DNA of 64,000 nucleotides from Snodgrassella communis (GTDB taxonomy: Bacteria; Pseudomonadota; Gammaproteobacteria; Burkholderiales; Neisseriaceae), in NCBI RefSeq assembly GCF_914768045.1, contig NZ_CAJZCD010000001.1, positions 310,001 through 374,000 on the forward strand, given 5' to 3'. Shown piece by piece: positions 7,936 through 15,527 of the stretch. Position 1 is the stretch's first letter. Every line of letters starts with the position of its first letter. The notes beneath the pieces were generated by a model that saw only the letters and a program-made list of their open reading frames with translations, was not told where the DNA came from and made no database searches. The position numbers and the translations under genes are program-made.

Positions 7936-9330
7936 ATGTCGGAAAAAATCTTAATTGTCGAAGATGAACTGAATCTACGCAAATTATTGTCCATTTTTTT
8001 ATCACAGGAACAGTATCATGTTATTACTGTTGATAATGCAGAAGATGCTATTAAAATATTAGCGCAGCAGCCTATTGACTTAGTTTTAATGGATAACCGC
8101 TTACCACAAATGACCGGACTGGAAGCGCTGAAAATAATTAAAGAGCTTCATCCGGAAATATTTATCATACTGATGACGGCTTATGCTGGTGTTGATACAG
8201 CTGTTGAAGCTTTAAAACTGGGAGCAATTGATTACATTGTTAAACCCTTTGATCTCAATGAGCTTAAAGCATTGGTAAAGCGTACCTTAGAATTAAGCAA
8301 GGCTAAAAAGCAAGGGATCGATTTATCTCCAAAAATCGAATTATCCAATTCTGATACTAAAAGGCATATCCTCACTAACAGCCCGAATATGATGGAACTG
8401 TGCCGCAATATCGCGAAAATATCACAAACCAGAACTACCGTATTAATCACAGGCGAAAGCGGTACCGGTAAGGAATTAGTCGCAAAAACCATTCATTACT
8501 ATAGTACGCGTTCAACCGGCCCTTTTATCAAAGTCAATTGTGGTGCATTACCGGAAACTTTACTGGAAAGTACACTATTTGGACATGAAAAAGGATCATT
8601 TACAGGTGCTTACCAACGCCAGATCGGCTTATTTGAACGTGCACATCAGGGCACACTTTTTCTGGATGAAGTAGCAGAAATGTCGACTAACCTACAGGTA
8701 AAACTTCTGCGGGTAATTCAGGAAAGAGAATTTGAACCAATCGGTGGTACCAGATTAATCAAAACTGACTTTAGACTAATTGCAGCCACTAATCGTAGCC
8801 TACCGGATATGATCAGCAGTGGTGAATTCCGCGAAGATTTATTTTACCGGCTTAATGTAATGGAATTAAGCCTACCACCTTTACGCGACAGAAAAAATGA
8901 TGTCATGCTGCTGGCTCGCTACTTTGCCAATCAGTTTTGTCATGAAAACAATAAGGAATTACTTGACTTTACCATCAGTGCAGTAGAGGTACTCAACCAA
9001 TATCCATGGCCGGGCAATGTACGCGAATTATCCAATGCCATTGAACATGCGGTAGTGATGTCTAATGGTCTGTTTATTTATCCGCAAGATCTTCCAGCGC
9101 ATATTATTGCCCATAAAAAAACGCCTGATTTTAATCCCGATTTTGGTGAAGATGAGCAATCCAGTGCCACCTTAAAGGAAAAAGTTAAGATTTATGAAAA
9201 GGAACTCATTATCAATGAATTAAAACTAAACCGTGGGCATCGGGAAAATACCGCCCGTTCACTAGGCATTAGTAAAAGAACGTTGCTATATAAAATGCAG
9301 GAATACGAGATTGCAGAAACCATTAATTAA
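7936..9330 (+). CDS. atoC: Sigma-54-dependent response regulator AtoC-like
   Basis: An NtrC-class activator of 464 residues in the usual order. The receiver (1-120) has phosphoacceptor Asp53 (VLMDNRLPQMTG). The AAA+ domain (about 145-385) has Walker A GESGTGKE and Walker B LFLDEVAEM. A C-terminal Fis-type helix-turn-helix follows (NTARSLGISKRTLLYKM). The sigma-54 contact loop reads GSFTGA rather than GAFTGA. With AtoS it should activate the sigma-54 promoter before atoD through the upstream AtoC-like sites. Nothing suggests truncation. Confidence 0.87.
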   Translation: MSEKILIVEDELNLRKLLSIFLSQEQYHVITVDNAEDAIKILAQQPIDLVLMDNRLPQMTGLEALKIIKELHPEIFIILMTAYAGVDTAVEALKLGAIDYIVKPFDLNELKALVKRTLELSKAKKQGIDLSPKIELSNSDTKRHILTNSPNMMELCRNIAKISQTRTTVLITGESGTGKELVAKTIHYYSTRSTGPFIKVNCGALPETLLESTLFGHEKGSFTGAYQRQIGLFERAHQGTLFLDEVAEMSTNLQVKLLRVIQEREFEPIGGTRLIKTDFRLIAATNRSLPDMISSGEFREDLFYRLNVMELSLPPLRDRKNDVMLLARYFANQFCHENNKELLDFTISAVEVLNQYPWPGNVRELSNAIEHAVVMSNGLFIYPQDLPAHIIAHKKTPDFNPDFGEDEQSSATLKEKVKIYEKELIINELKLNRGHRENTARSLGISKRTLLYKMQEYEIAETIN

Positions 9331-9405
9331 ACGTGATAAAACCAACGATATGGAGGCATTCTTAACGATCTGATGCTGGATGACAGATATAGCATTCCAG
9401 CCTAG

Positions 9406-9525
9406 TTATTCCGGCAGCCAGAAATAAACCCAAGCTTCACCATGTTGACGCACATACAATTTCCAAGCCTCCAAATCCGAACTTGGTATTGTATGTACGC
9501 ATTCAGCTAAAAAAACATAACTGGG
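9406..9525 (-). other. Short open remnant downstream of xthA, unrecognised
   Basis: A minus-strand frame between two stops reads AECVHTIPSSDLEAWKLY then a tryptophan-rich end (HGEAWVYFWLPE). Its composition looks protein-like, but there is no start codon and a TGA closes it upstream. It may be the tail of a lost gene. No family was recognised. Confidence 0.2.
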
Positions 9526-9550
9526 TCACAAACACCACTTCGTAACTTAT

Positions 9551-10327
9551 TTAAAATGACTCATAAGCATAATCAACGATTAACGGTGCATGATCGGAAA
9601 ATTTTTCATCCTTATAGATAGCTGCGGTTTGCGCACAAGCGGCAAGATTTGGCGTTGCCAGCTGGTAATCAATACGCCAGCCCACATCTTTTGCATAAGC
9701 TTGTCCACGATTACTCCACCATGTATAGCCGGGTATTTCTGGATACAGAGTACGCCAGATATCCACCCAGCCCAGCTCGTCAATTACTCGACTAAGCCAC
9801 TGTCGTTCTTCGGGCAGAAAACCAGAATTTTTCAAATTACCACGCCAGTTTTTTAAATCAATATTCTGATGCGCAATATTCCAGTCACCACAAATTACAA
9901 TATCGCGTTGCAATGCTTGTAATTCACGTAGCACCGGTAGAAATTTATCCAGAAAACTAAACTTAGCCTGCTGCCGCTCCTCCGAACTGCTGCCCGATGG
10001 CAAATACAATGAAATAACCGTCAACTTGCCAAAATCAGCGCGTACATAGCGCCCTTCATGGTCAAAATCTTCCCAGCCTAGCCCAATCTGAATAGCATCG
10101 GGCTTTCGCTTACTATATATGGCCACACCACTGTAACCACGTTTAACTGCGGTATGCCACACACCATACATGCCCAATGGATGCTTCATCTCCTCGGTCA
10201 TATCAGCTTCCTGAGCTTTTAACTCCTGTACACACACAATATCAGCCTGTGCCTGTGCCAGATAATCAATAAAACCCTTACTGGTGGCTGAACGTATACC
10301 GTTTACATTGGCAGAGATAATGCGCAT
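9551..10327 (-). CDS. xthA: Exodeoxyribonuclease III / AP endonuclease family
   Basis: A 258-residue Mg-dependent AP endonuclease/3'-5' exonuclease for base-excision repair. The exonuclease III signatures are complete: ANVNG near the N-terminus, QELKAQE with metal-binding Glu35, DWNIAHQ, WWSNRGQAY, WRIDY, and the C-terminal SDHAPL with the catalytic His. It resembles the neisserial exonuclease III type. ATG 10327 is preferred over 10333 because AAAGGA is only one base from the upstream ATG but seven from this one. It is divergent from pyrE; which of the Neisseria AP-endonuclease and exonuclease activities dominates is not readable. Confidence 0.92.
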   Translation of the reverse strand: MRIISANVNGIRSATSKGFIDYLAQAQADIVCVQELKAQEADMTEEMKHPLGMYGVWHTAVKRGYSGVAIYSKRKPDAIQIGLGWEDFDHEGRYVRADFGKLTVISLYLPSGSSSEERQQAKFSFLDKFLPVLRELQALQRDIVICGDWNIAHQNIDLKNWRGNLKNSGFLPEERQWLSRVIDELGWVDIWRTLYPEIPGYTWWSNRGQAYAKDVGWRIDYQLATPNLAACAQTAAIYKDEKFSDHAPLIVDYAYESF

Positions 10328-10403
10328 CCGCATGTCCTTTCGTTTAATGCTAAAATTTAAAGCTTAATTTGTTTAATACGTCATTTTATCACCAAGGATA
10401 ATT

Positions 10404-11042
10404 ATGTCTGATTTCCGTCAGGACTTTCTCCACTTTGCCCTGCAACAGAATGTTTTAAAGTTTGGTCAGTTCACCACTAAGGCCGGCAGACAGTCGCCCT
10501 ATTTCTTTAATGCCGGTTTGTTTAACGATGGCTACAGCATTCTGCAACTGGCTCGCTTCTATGCCCGCTCCATTCTGGCTAGCAATATAAAATTTGATAT
10601 GCTGTTCGGACCTGCCTACAAAGGCATTATATTGGCCGCCGCCACTGCAATGATGCTGGCAGAAGAAGGACGCAATGTGCCATATGCCTATAACCGTAAA
10701 GAAGCAAAAGACCATGGTGAAGGTGGTGTACTGGTGGGTGCGCCATTACAGGGACGCGTACTCATTATTGATGACGTCATTTCAGCCGGTACTTCAGTAC
10801 GCGAATCAGTAGCCATTATTCAGCGTGAAGGTGCACTTACTGCTGGTGTGGCTATTGCACTTGATCGCATGGAAAAAGGTCAGGGAACACAATCAGCCGT
10901 ACAGGAAGTACAACAGCAGTATCATATACCCGTAACAGCAATTGCCACACTGGAGGATTTACTGCGCTTGCTGGAAAATGATCCCACACTGGCCAGCTAC
11001 CATCAACCAGTAGCAGCTTATCGCCAACAATATGGTGTGTAA
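10404..11042 (+). CDS. pyrE: Orotate phosphoribosyltransferase
   Basis: A 212-residue cytoplasmic enzyme joining orotate to PRPP to form OMP in pyrimidine synthesis. The PRPP-binding loop VLIIDDVISAGTS is intact, and the N-terminal KFGQFTTKAGRQSPYFFN segment is typical of PyrE. A GGATAATT stretch precedes the ATG. It is transcribed away from xthA and followed 90 bases later by a DedA-family gene. Length is normal for the proteobacterial enzyme. Confidence 0.95.
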   Translation: MSDFRQDFLHFALQQNVLKFGQFTTKAGRQSPYFFNAGLFNDGYSILQLARFYARSILASNIKFDMLFGPAYKGIILAAATAMMLAEEGRNVPYAYNRKEAKDHGEGGVLVGAPLQGRVLIIDDVISAGTSVRESVAIIQREGALTAGVAIALDRMEKGQGTQSAVQEVQQQYHIPVTAIATLEDLLRLLENDPTLASYHQPVAAYRQQYGV

Positions 11043-11132
11043 AGTTTGTCTGGTTCTGGCAAAAAAGATTGCTTTAACGGTTCATGTAATCTTATGTTTA
11101 TAAATTGATTATCTTTACTGCGTATCTACCAG

Positions 11133-11696
11133 ATGAATGTTGAACAGTTACTCAATCATTATGGCTATCTGGCCATCTTTATTGGCAGTATTCTGGAGGG
11201 CGAAACCATTCTCACGCTGGCTGGTTTTTTTGTACACAAAGGCTATCTGTTGTTTGTACCCTCCATTTTGTGTGCTACTGCTGGCGGCATGATTGGTGAT
11301 CAAGTGTGCTTTTTACTTGGCCGTTATTATGGCACGCGTTTGTTGCAACACTTTCCCAAACTGGATCCGCTGGTAGAAAAAACCAATCGTTTATTGAGCA
11401 AGCACAGCTCAATTATTATTATTGGCGTGCGCTTTATGTATGGTCTACGCATTGCTGGCCCCATCGCTATCGGTATGAGCAAAGTATCCTTTTCCCGTTT
11501 CCTCTTACTGAATGCACTGGGCGCGTTATTCTGGGCAACCATCATCGTTAGTTTTGGCTATTTGTTCGGTCAATCAGCACAATGGTTATTTACACAATTT
11601 CAACAGTATACAAAATTGCTTTTTGCCCTTATTTTACTGATCGCTGTAATCGTTCTTTCCATATACTGGTATAGCAAACAACGCCGTAATAAATAA
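11133..11696 (+). CDS. DedA-family inner-membrane protein
   Basis: A 187-residue DedA/SNARE-associated (VTT) membrane protein. The family signature is clear: the N-terminal ILEGETILTLAGFF re-entrant region, GDQVCFLLGRYYG, and the second half with RFMYGLRIAGPIAIGMS and a C-terminal membrane helix. DedA proteins are proposed lipid scramblases or transporters that recycle undecaprenyl phosphate or phospholipids; the exact paralogue cannot be named. It may be cotranscribed with pyrE and ends before a strong shared terminator. Confidence 0.88.
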   Translation: MNVEQLLNHYGYLAIFIGSILEGETILTLAGFFVHKGYLLFVPSILCATAGGMIGDQVCFLLGRYYGTRLLQHFPKLDPLVEKTNRLLSKHSSIIIIGVRFMYGLRIAGPIAIGMSKVSFSRFLLLNALGALFWATIIVSFGYLFGQSAQWLFTQFQQYTKLLFALILLIAVIVLSIYWYSKQRRNK

Positions 11697-11832
11697 AGCA
11701 GAAAGCTGATTCTGATTCATATCAGCGATAAGTAAACTGCCCCTATCTATATCAATGTTTGAGTAAATAGGAAAATATTTTCCACTAAACAGACAACTTA
11801 ATCACAGCCTGATCTGTTTTATCCAGCCAACC

Positions 11833-11872
11833 AAAAACAATAAACCCCGCTGTGGCGGGGTTTATTGTTTTT
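11833..11872. terminator. Bidirectional terminator between dedA and porin 1
   Basis: An 18-bp perfect stem with core ACCCCGC-TGTG-GCGGGGT, flanked by A-rich and T-rich arms, has loop TGTG (11851-11854). It lies between convergent genes and provides a T-run on both strands. Confidence 0.92.
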
Positions 11873-11896
11873 CTAAAATCAGCTAACACTACCTGA

Positions 11897-13039
11897 TCAG
11901 AAAGTATGTTTCAAACCAACACCAAAGGCAGTGGTTTTGTTTTTACCTTTGCTTTGATTCAGTTCATCGTAGCCATTTCCTTCGCGCAGCCAGCCTGCCT
12001 GAATATTAGCAGTAGTATGTTTAGAGAAGTCGTAATCTGCACCTAATACAACCTGATCATATTTGGTGTTTTTCTCTTTGCTACCGTTAATTTTTACATC
12101 CCAGCCATGAGCATAGGAGATTTTCGGGAAAACATTATTGAAGTGGTAGCCAAGGGTCAAAACAGCTTCCTGTCCCCGGTTATCCCAAGTCACATTATGA
12201 TCACCAATATTCATAGTGTTTAAATTACCCTCTCCGCCTACGGGAATTGATACGCCTTTCAATCCACGGAAATAGGAGCTGGTATTTTTACTATATTGAT
12301 AACCCACACCTACAAACAGATCATTGGCATCATAGCCACCTTCAAGACGATGCACCTGACCATCTTTAAGTTTGGTGTGACCAGATTCAGAAATCATGGC
12401 AGCAGAATTTTTCAGGAAGTTAAAGCCGTATTTTGCAAAATAACCGGCATTATGGTAATTCAGACCCACGCTATACTTATCGCCAGCGCCCATACCGTAA
12501 TCATACTCACTGTTACGATTGCCACCATTTACATTATCACGTGGAGAGTACAGCGCATTGAATTTGAAACCGGCCCATTCTGGTGAATCATAGGCAATAC
12601 CTACGTAACGCTCACCAGTGCGGGTAAATTTGCCCAGACCTAAAACTTCATTGTTGTATTCCCATGGGTCAACAACGTCCATATTGGCTTTCATGGCATT
12701 GCTGATACGACCCGCACGAACTGTACCAAAATCAGTTTGTAAACCGATAAAAGAGTCACGGTTAGCCCAGCCATCAGCTTTACCATTACTATTACCTAAA
12801 TGAATGGCAGATTCTACCTGCCAGATAGCTTTCAGACCGTTACCCAAATCTTCAGAACCTTTAAAGCCAATCCGTGAACCATAGTCAGCAATCCCATTCT
12901 GGTATGGGCCGCGGCTATCGCCACTGGTTTTAGTAGAAGATACTTCATAGCCTGCTTTCATTTGGCCGTACAATACAACCTCTGCCATAGCAGCAACTGG
13001 CAAAGTAGTCAAAGCCAAAGCAATCAGGGTTTTTTTCAT
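11897..13039 (-). CDS. Neisserial-type general porin, copy 1
   Basis: An outer-membrane trimeric porin of 380 residues (gram-negative porin family, like Neisseria PorA/PorB), a diffusion channel for small hydrophilic solutes. The signal peptide MKKTLIALALTTLPVAAMA precedes the mature EVVLYGQMKAGYEV. Features include YGSRIGFKGSEDLGNGLKAIWQVE and the C-terminal phenylalanine (GLKHTF) needed for Bam insertion. An open frame extends 16 codons upstream, but ATG 13039 begins a proper signal peptide. It is closely related to the next porin, with differences concentrated in presumed surface loops. It has its own promoter and leader hairpin. Confidence 0.92.
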   Translation of the reverse strand: MKKTLIALALTTLPVAAMAEVVLYGQMKAGYEVSSTKTSGDSRGPYQNGIADYGSRIGFKGSEDLGNGLKAIWQVESAIHLGNSNGKADGWANRDSFIGLQTDFGTVRAGRISNAMKANMDVVDPWEYNNEVLGLGKFTRTGERYVGIAYDSPEWAGFKFNALYSPRDNVNGGNRNSEYDYGMGAGDKYSVGLNYHNAGYFAKYGFNFLKNSAAMISESGHTKLKDGQVHRLEGGYDANDLFVGVGYQYSKNTSSYFRGLKGVSIPVGGEGNLNTMNIGDHNVTWDNRGQEAVLTLGYHFNNVFPKISYAHGWDVKINGSKEKNTKYDQVVLGADYDFSKHTTANIQAGWLREGNGYDELNQSKGKNKTTAFGVGLKHTF

Positions 13040-13071
13040 TACTGTATTCCTAGTTTTAACGTCAAAAATAC

Positions 13072-13107
13072 AAACTTCAAAAACCAAATGAAGAGCTTTT
13101 GAAGTTT
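13072..13107 (-). promoter_or_regulatory. Leader hairpin of porin 1, shared with porin 2
   Basis: In the 5' UTR, AAACTTCAAAA pairs with the distal TTTTTGAAGTTT over a 36-base element. The same element with one wobble change lies at 15028-15063 before the second porin. Confidence 0.6.
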
Positions 13108-13138
13108 TACATCAATCGCCATCATGACGAGTGTGCGG

Positions 13139-13167
13139 AATATACTGGTGAGATTATAAAAAAGCAA
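13139..13167 (-). promoter_or_regulatory. Sigma-70 promoter of porin 1
   Basis: On the minus strand TTGCTT (13162-13167), a 17-base spacer and TATATT (13139-13144). The predicted 5' UTR is about 95 bases and contains the leader hairpin. The layout matches the promoter of porin 2. Confidence 0.65.
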
Positions 13168-13775
13168 ACTACGGATTCTGCATATCAGATTGGCGTAGTT
13201 TCTTTGATTAAAGAATAGGTTAAATATATATTAGAAATGTATTCAAATCACGATGAACGCTACCGGTTCTATTGTTAAGCTGACTTTTTGCTACAGCATT
13301 TTCACATTACTTACTATTAGAAATACTTTTTTATATATTGGCAAAATATTATTTAGAAAGGTCTTATACAACACCGCCAGAACAACGATGCATACAGAAA
13401 ACAAAATTTTTTATGCAATTTTTGTGAAAGTATTAATCCGTATTCTTTAAAACCATGTTCAGGCTATGATTACAGATGCAGTTTATCAAATTGCCTATCT
13501 ATATGATTTTCAGCTATCAATATAATACGTTAATTATCCAATATCAATTAGATATAATTATTAGATAAGTAGATAGCTTATCTTACCTAGCACTTCCGGT
13601 ACTGTTTTTCAATGATTGTAACTAAAATAATTGTCCACATGGGTAAGATTTGTCCCTTGATTTTTATAATAGCTGATATGTTTATCAGTAGTAATAATTA
13701 TGCTTATATTGCTATATGCAATTCATCTGTATTAAGGTTTTATTAATATAGTTCACTGATGTTTATAAAATAAGT
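13168..13775. other. Intergenic between the two porins, no gene seen
   Basis: About 600 bases of AT-rich DNA. A 65-codon plus-strand frame at 13253-13450 has no ribosome site or recognisable content and is not called. Confidence 0.5.
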
Positions 13776-13822
13776 TAATCCCTGATGAAGAACAGATTAC
13801 ACTGTTCCTCAATCAGGGATTA
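13776..13822 (-). terminator. Terminator after porin 2
   Basis: An outer stem TAATCCCTGAT / ATCAGGGATTA (13776-13786 with 13812-13822) encloses an inner GAACAG / CTGTTC stem. It lies 36 bases past the porin 2 stop and is followed on the minus strand by a T-rich stretch. Confidence 0.7.
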
Positions 13823-13857
13823 AGTTCAACTACTAATTAGTAAGGATTAAATACTAA

Positions 13858-14997
13858 TTAGAAAGTGTGTTTCAGGCCAACACCAAAGGCAGTAGTTTTT
13901 ACTTTACCATTGTCTTCGCCTAAGCCTTCACGCAACCAACCAGCTTGTACGTTAGCAGTAGTGCGTTTAGAGAAGTCATAGTCAGCACCTAACACGATCT
14001 GATCGTATTTGGTGTTTTTCTCTTTAGTACCGTTAACTTTTACATCCCAGCCATGAGCATAGGAGATTTTCGGGAAAACATTGCCGAAATGGTAGCCAAC
14101 AGTCAGAGCAGCTTCCTGGCTTTGATTATCAATAATCACGTTGTGATCACCAACATTAGCACTTACTTCATTGCCATTAGGCAGACTAATGCTAACACGA
14201 GTGTTATTTACTAATTTATTGTGAGAGGAGGTATTTTTAGTAAACTGATAACCTAAACCAACAAACCAGTTATTAGCATCATAACCACCTTCTAAACGAT
14301 GAACCTGACCATCTTTGAACTCAGCAGTGAGGTCATCATGAATTTTTACGCCAGAGTTTTTCAGGTAGTCAAAACCATATTTAGCATAGAAACCAGAGTT
14401 CTTATAGTTCAGACCAAGGCTGTATTTGTCACCAGATCCGATACCGCGATCATATTCACCTGTACGATCACCACCGTTTACGTTATCACGTGGAGAGTAC
14501 AGCACATTAAAATTGAAGCCAGCCCATTCTGGAGAATCGTAAGCAATACCTACATAGCGAGCGTCAGTACGGGTGAATTTGCCCAGACCCAATGCATCAC
14601 TGCCATCGCCATATTCCCAAGCATCAACAACGTCCATATTAGCATTGATAGCATTGCTGATACGACCGGCACGTACGGTACCAAATTTGTCATGCTGCAG
14701 ACCGATGAATGAGTCACGGTTAGCCCAGCCATCAGATCCACCATTGCTGTGACCCAAATGAATGCGAGATTCTACCTGCCAGATAGCTTTCAGACCATTA
14801 CCTAAGTCTTCAGAACCTTTGAAACCAATACGAGAACCGTAATCAGCGATACCGTTTACGTATGGATTGCGATCTTCACCAGTAACTTTTGATGAATTAA
14901 CTTCATAGCCTGCTTTCATTTGGCCATATAAAACAACCTCAGCCATAGCGGCAACCGGCAAAGTGGTCAAAGCCAAAGCAATCAGGGTTTTTTTCAT
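13858..14997 (-). CDS. Neisserial-type general porin, copy 2
   Basis: A 379-residue paralogue of the porin at 11897-13039, with an identical signal peptide and the same barrel landmarks (EVVLYGQMKAGYEV, AWEY, KISYAHGWDVKVNG, C-terminal GLKHTF). The long identical stretches point to a fairly recent tandem duplication; the divergent parts fall in likely extracellular loops. The ATG follows AAGGAATACAGCA, also shared with copy 1. It has its own promoter and its own terminator, so the two copies are separate transcription units. Confidence 0.93.
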   Translation of the reverse strand: MKKTLIALALTTLPVAAMAEVVLYGQMKAGYEVNSSKVTGEDRNPYVNGIADYGSRIGFKGSEDLGNGLKAIWQVESRIHLGHSNGGSDGWANRDSFIGLQHDKFGTVRAGRISNAINANMDVVDAWEYGDGSDALGLGKFTRTDARYVGIAYDSPEWAGFNFNVLYSPRDNVNGGDRTGEYDRGIGSGDKYSLGLNYKNSGFYAKYGFDYLKNSGVKIHDDLTAEFKDGQVHRLEGGYDANNWFVGLGYQFTKNTSSHNKLVNNTRVSISLPNGNEVSANVGDHNVIIDNQSQEAALTVGYHFGNVFPKISYAHGWDVKVNGTKEKNTKYDQIVLGADYDFSKRTTANVQAGWLREGLGEDNGKVKTTAFGVGLKHTF

Positions 14998-15027
14998 TGC
15001 TGTATTCCTTTTCTATGTCGAAAAAAC

Positions 15028-15063
15028 AAACTTCAAAAACCTAATGAAGAGCTTTTAAAGTTT
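15028..15063 (-). promoter_or_regulatory. Leader hairpin of porin 2, shared with porin 1
   Basis: A 36-base element as in porin 1. One stem base differs (C to T on the 5' arm of the transcript) and leaves a G-U pair, so pairing is kept. Confidence 0.6.
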
Positions 15064-15099
15064 TGCATTAATCGCCGCGTTAGCGATTTCATGGCTGTC

Positions 15100-15128
15100 A
15101 ATATAATGCTTTAGTTGCAAAAAAACAA
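15100..15128 (-). promoter_or_regulatory. Sigma-70 promoter of porin 2
   Basis: TTGTTT (15123-15128), a 17-base spacer, then TATATT (15100-15105) on the minus strand. The predicted 5' UTR is roughly 95 bases. Confidence 0.65.
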
Positions 15129-15527
15129 ATTCATTTGCAAACACACAACACTTTTGACGAATCACGTTGCAGCAAATAATAGCTAAAATATAAAATTAAA
15201 CAATAAATTCAATATCTTATATTACAAATATCACAATAAAATAAAATATTTCCCATATTTAAAAGTGTTGTAGTTTTTCAACACAATAACTGAATTAAAT
15301 AATTTTGCTCAGTAGTTACGCAGCAAAATGGTAGCTACACTACAATTATACAAGGTGCAATGCATAATTATGTATCCTATTGCAAAGCCGATACTATTTT
15401 GCAGGCTACAGCGTAATTTGTAAATATCCTCGTTTGTGCAGTAGTTTGCCTGTATCAGCGATAAAAACTTTACTCATACAGGCAATTAGGCGACGAATTA
15501 ACATTTCGTTGAATAAAATATATCTAT
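15129..15527. other. Intergenic between rne and porin 2
   Basis: Very AT-rich. A 10-bp hairpin (TTGCCTGTAT at 15446-15455 with ATACAGGCAA at 15476-15485) lies 45 bases past the rne stop and may be its 3' end, but no U-tract follows. Confidence 0.4.

Noticed and set aside
13253-13450. A 65-codon plus-strand frame between the porins
   Set aside because: No ribosome site, low-complexity AT-driven composition, no recognisable content.
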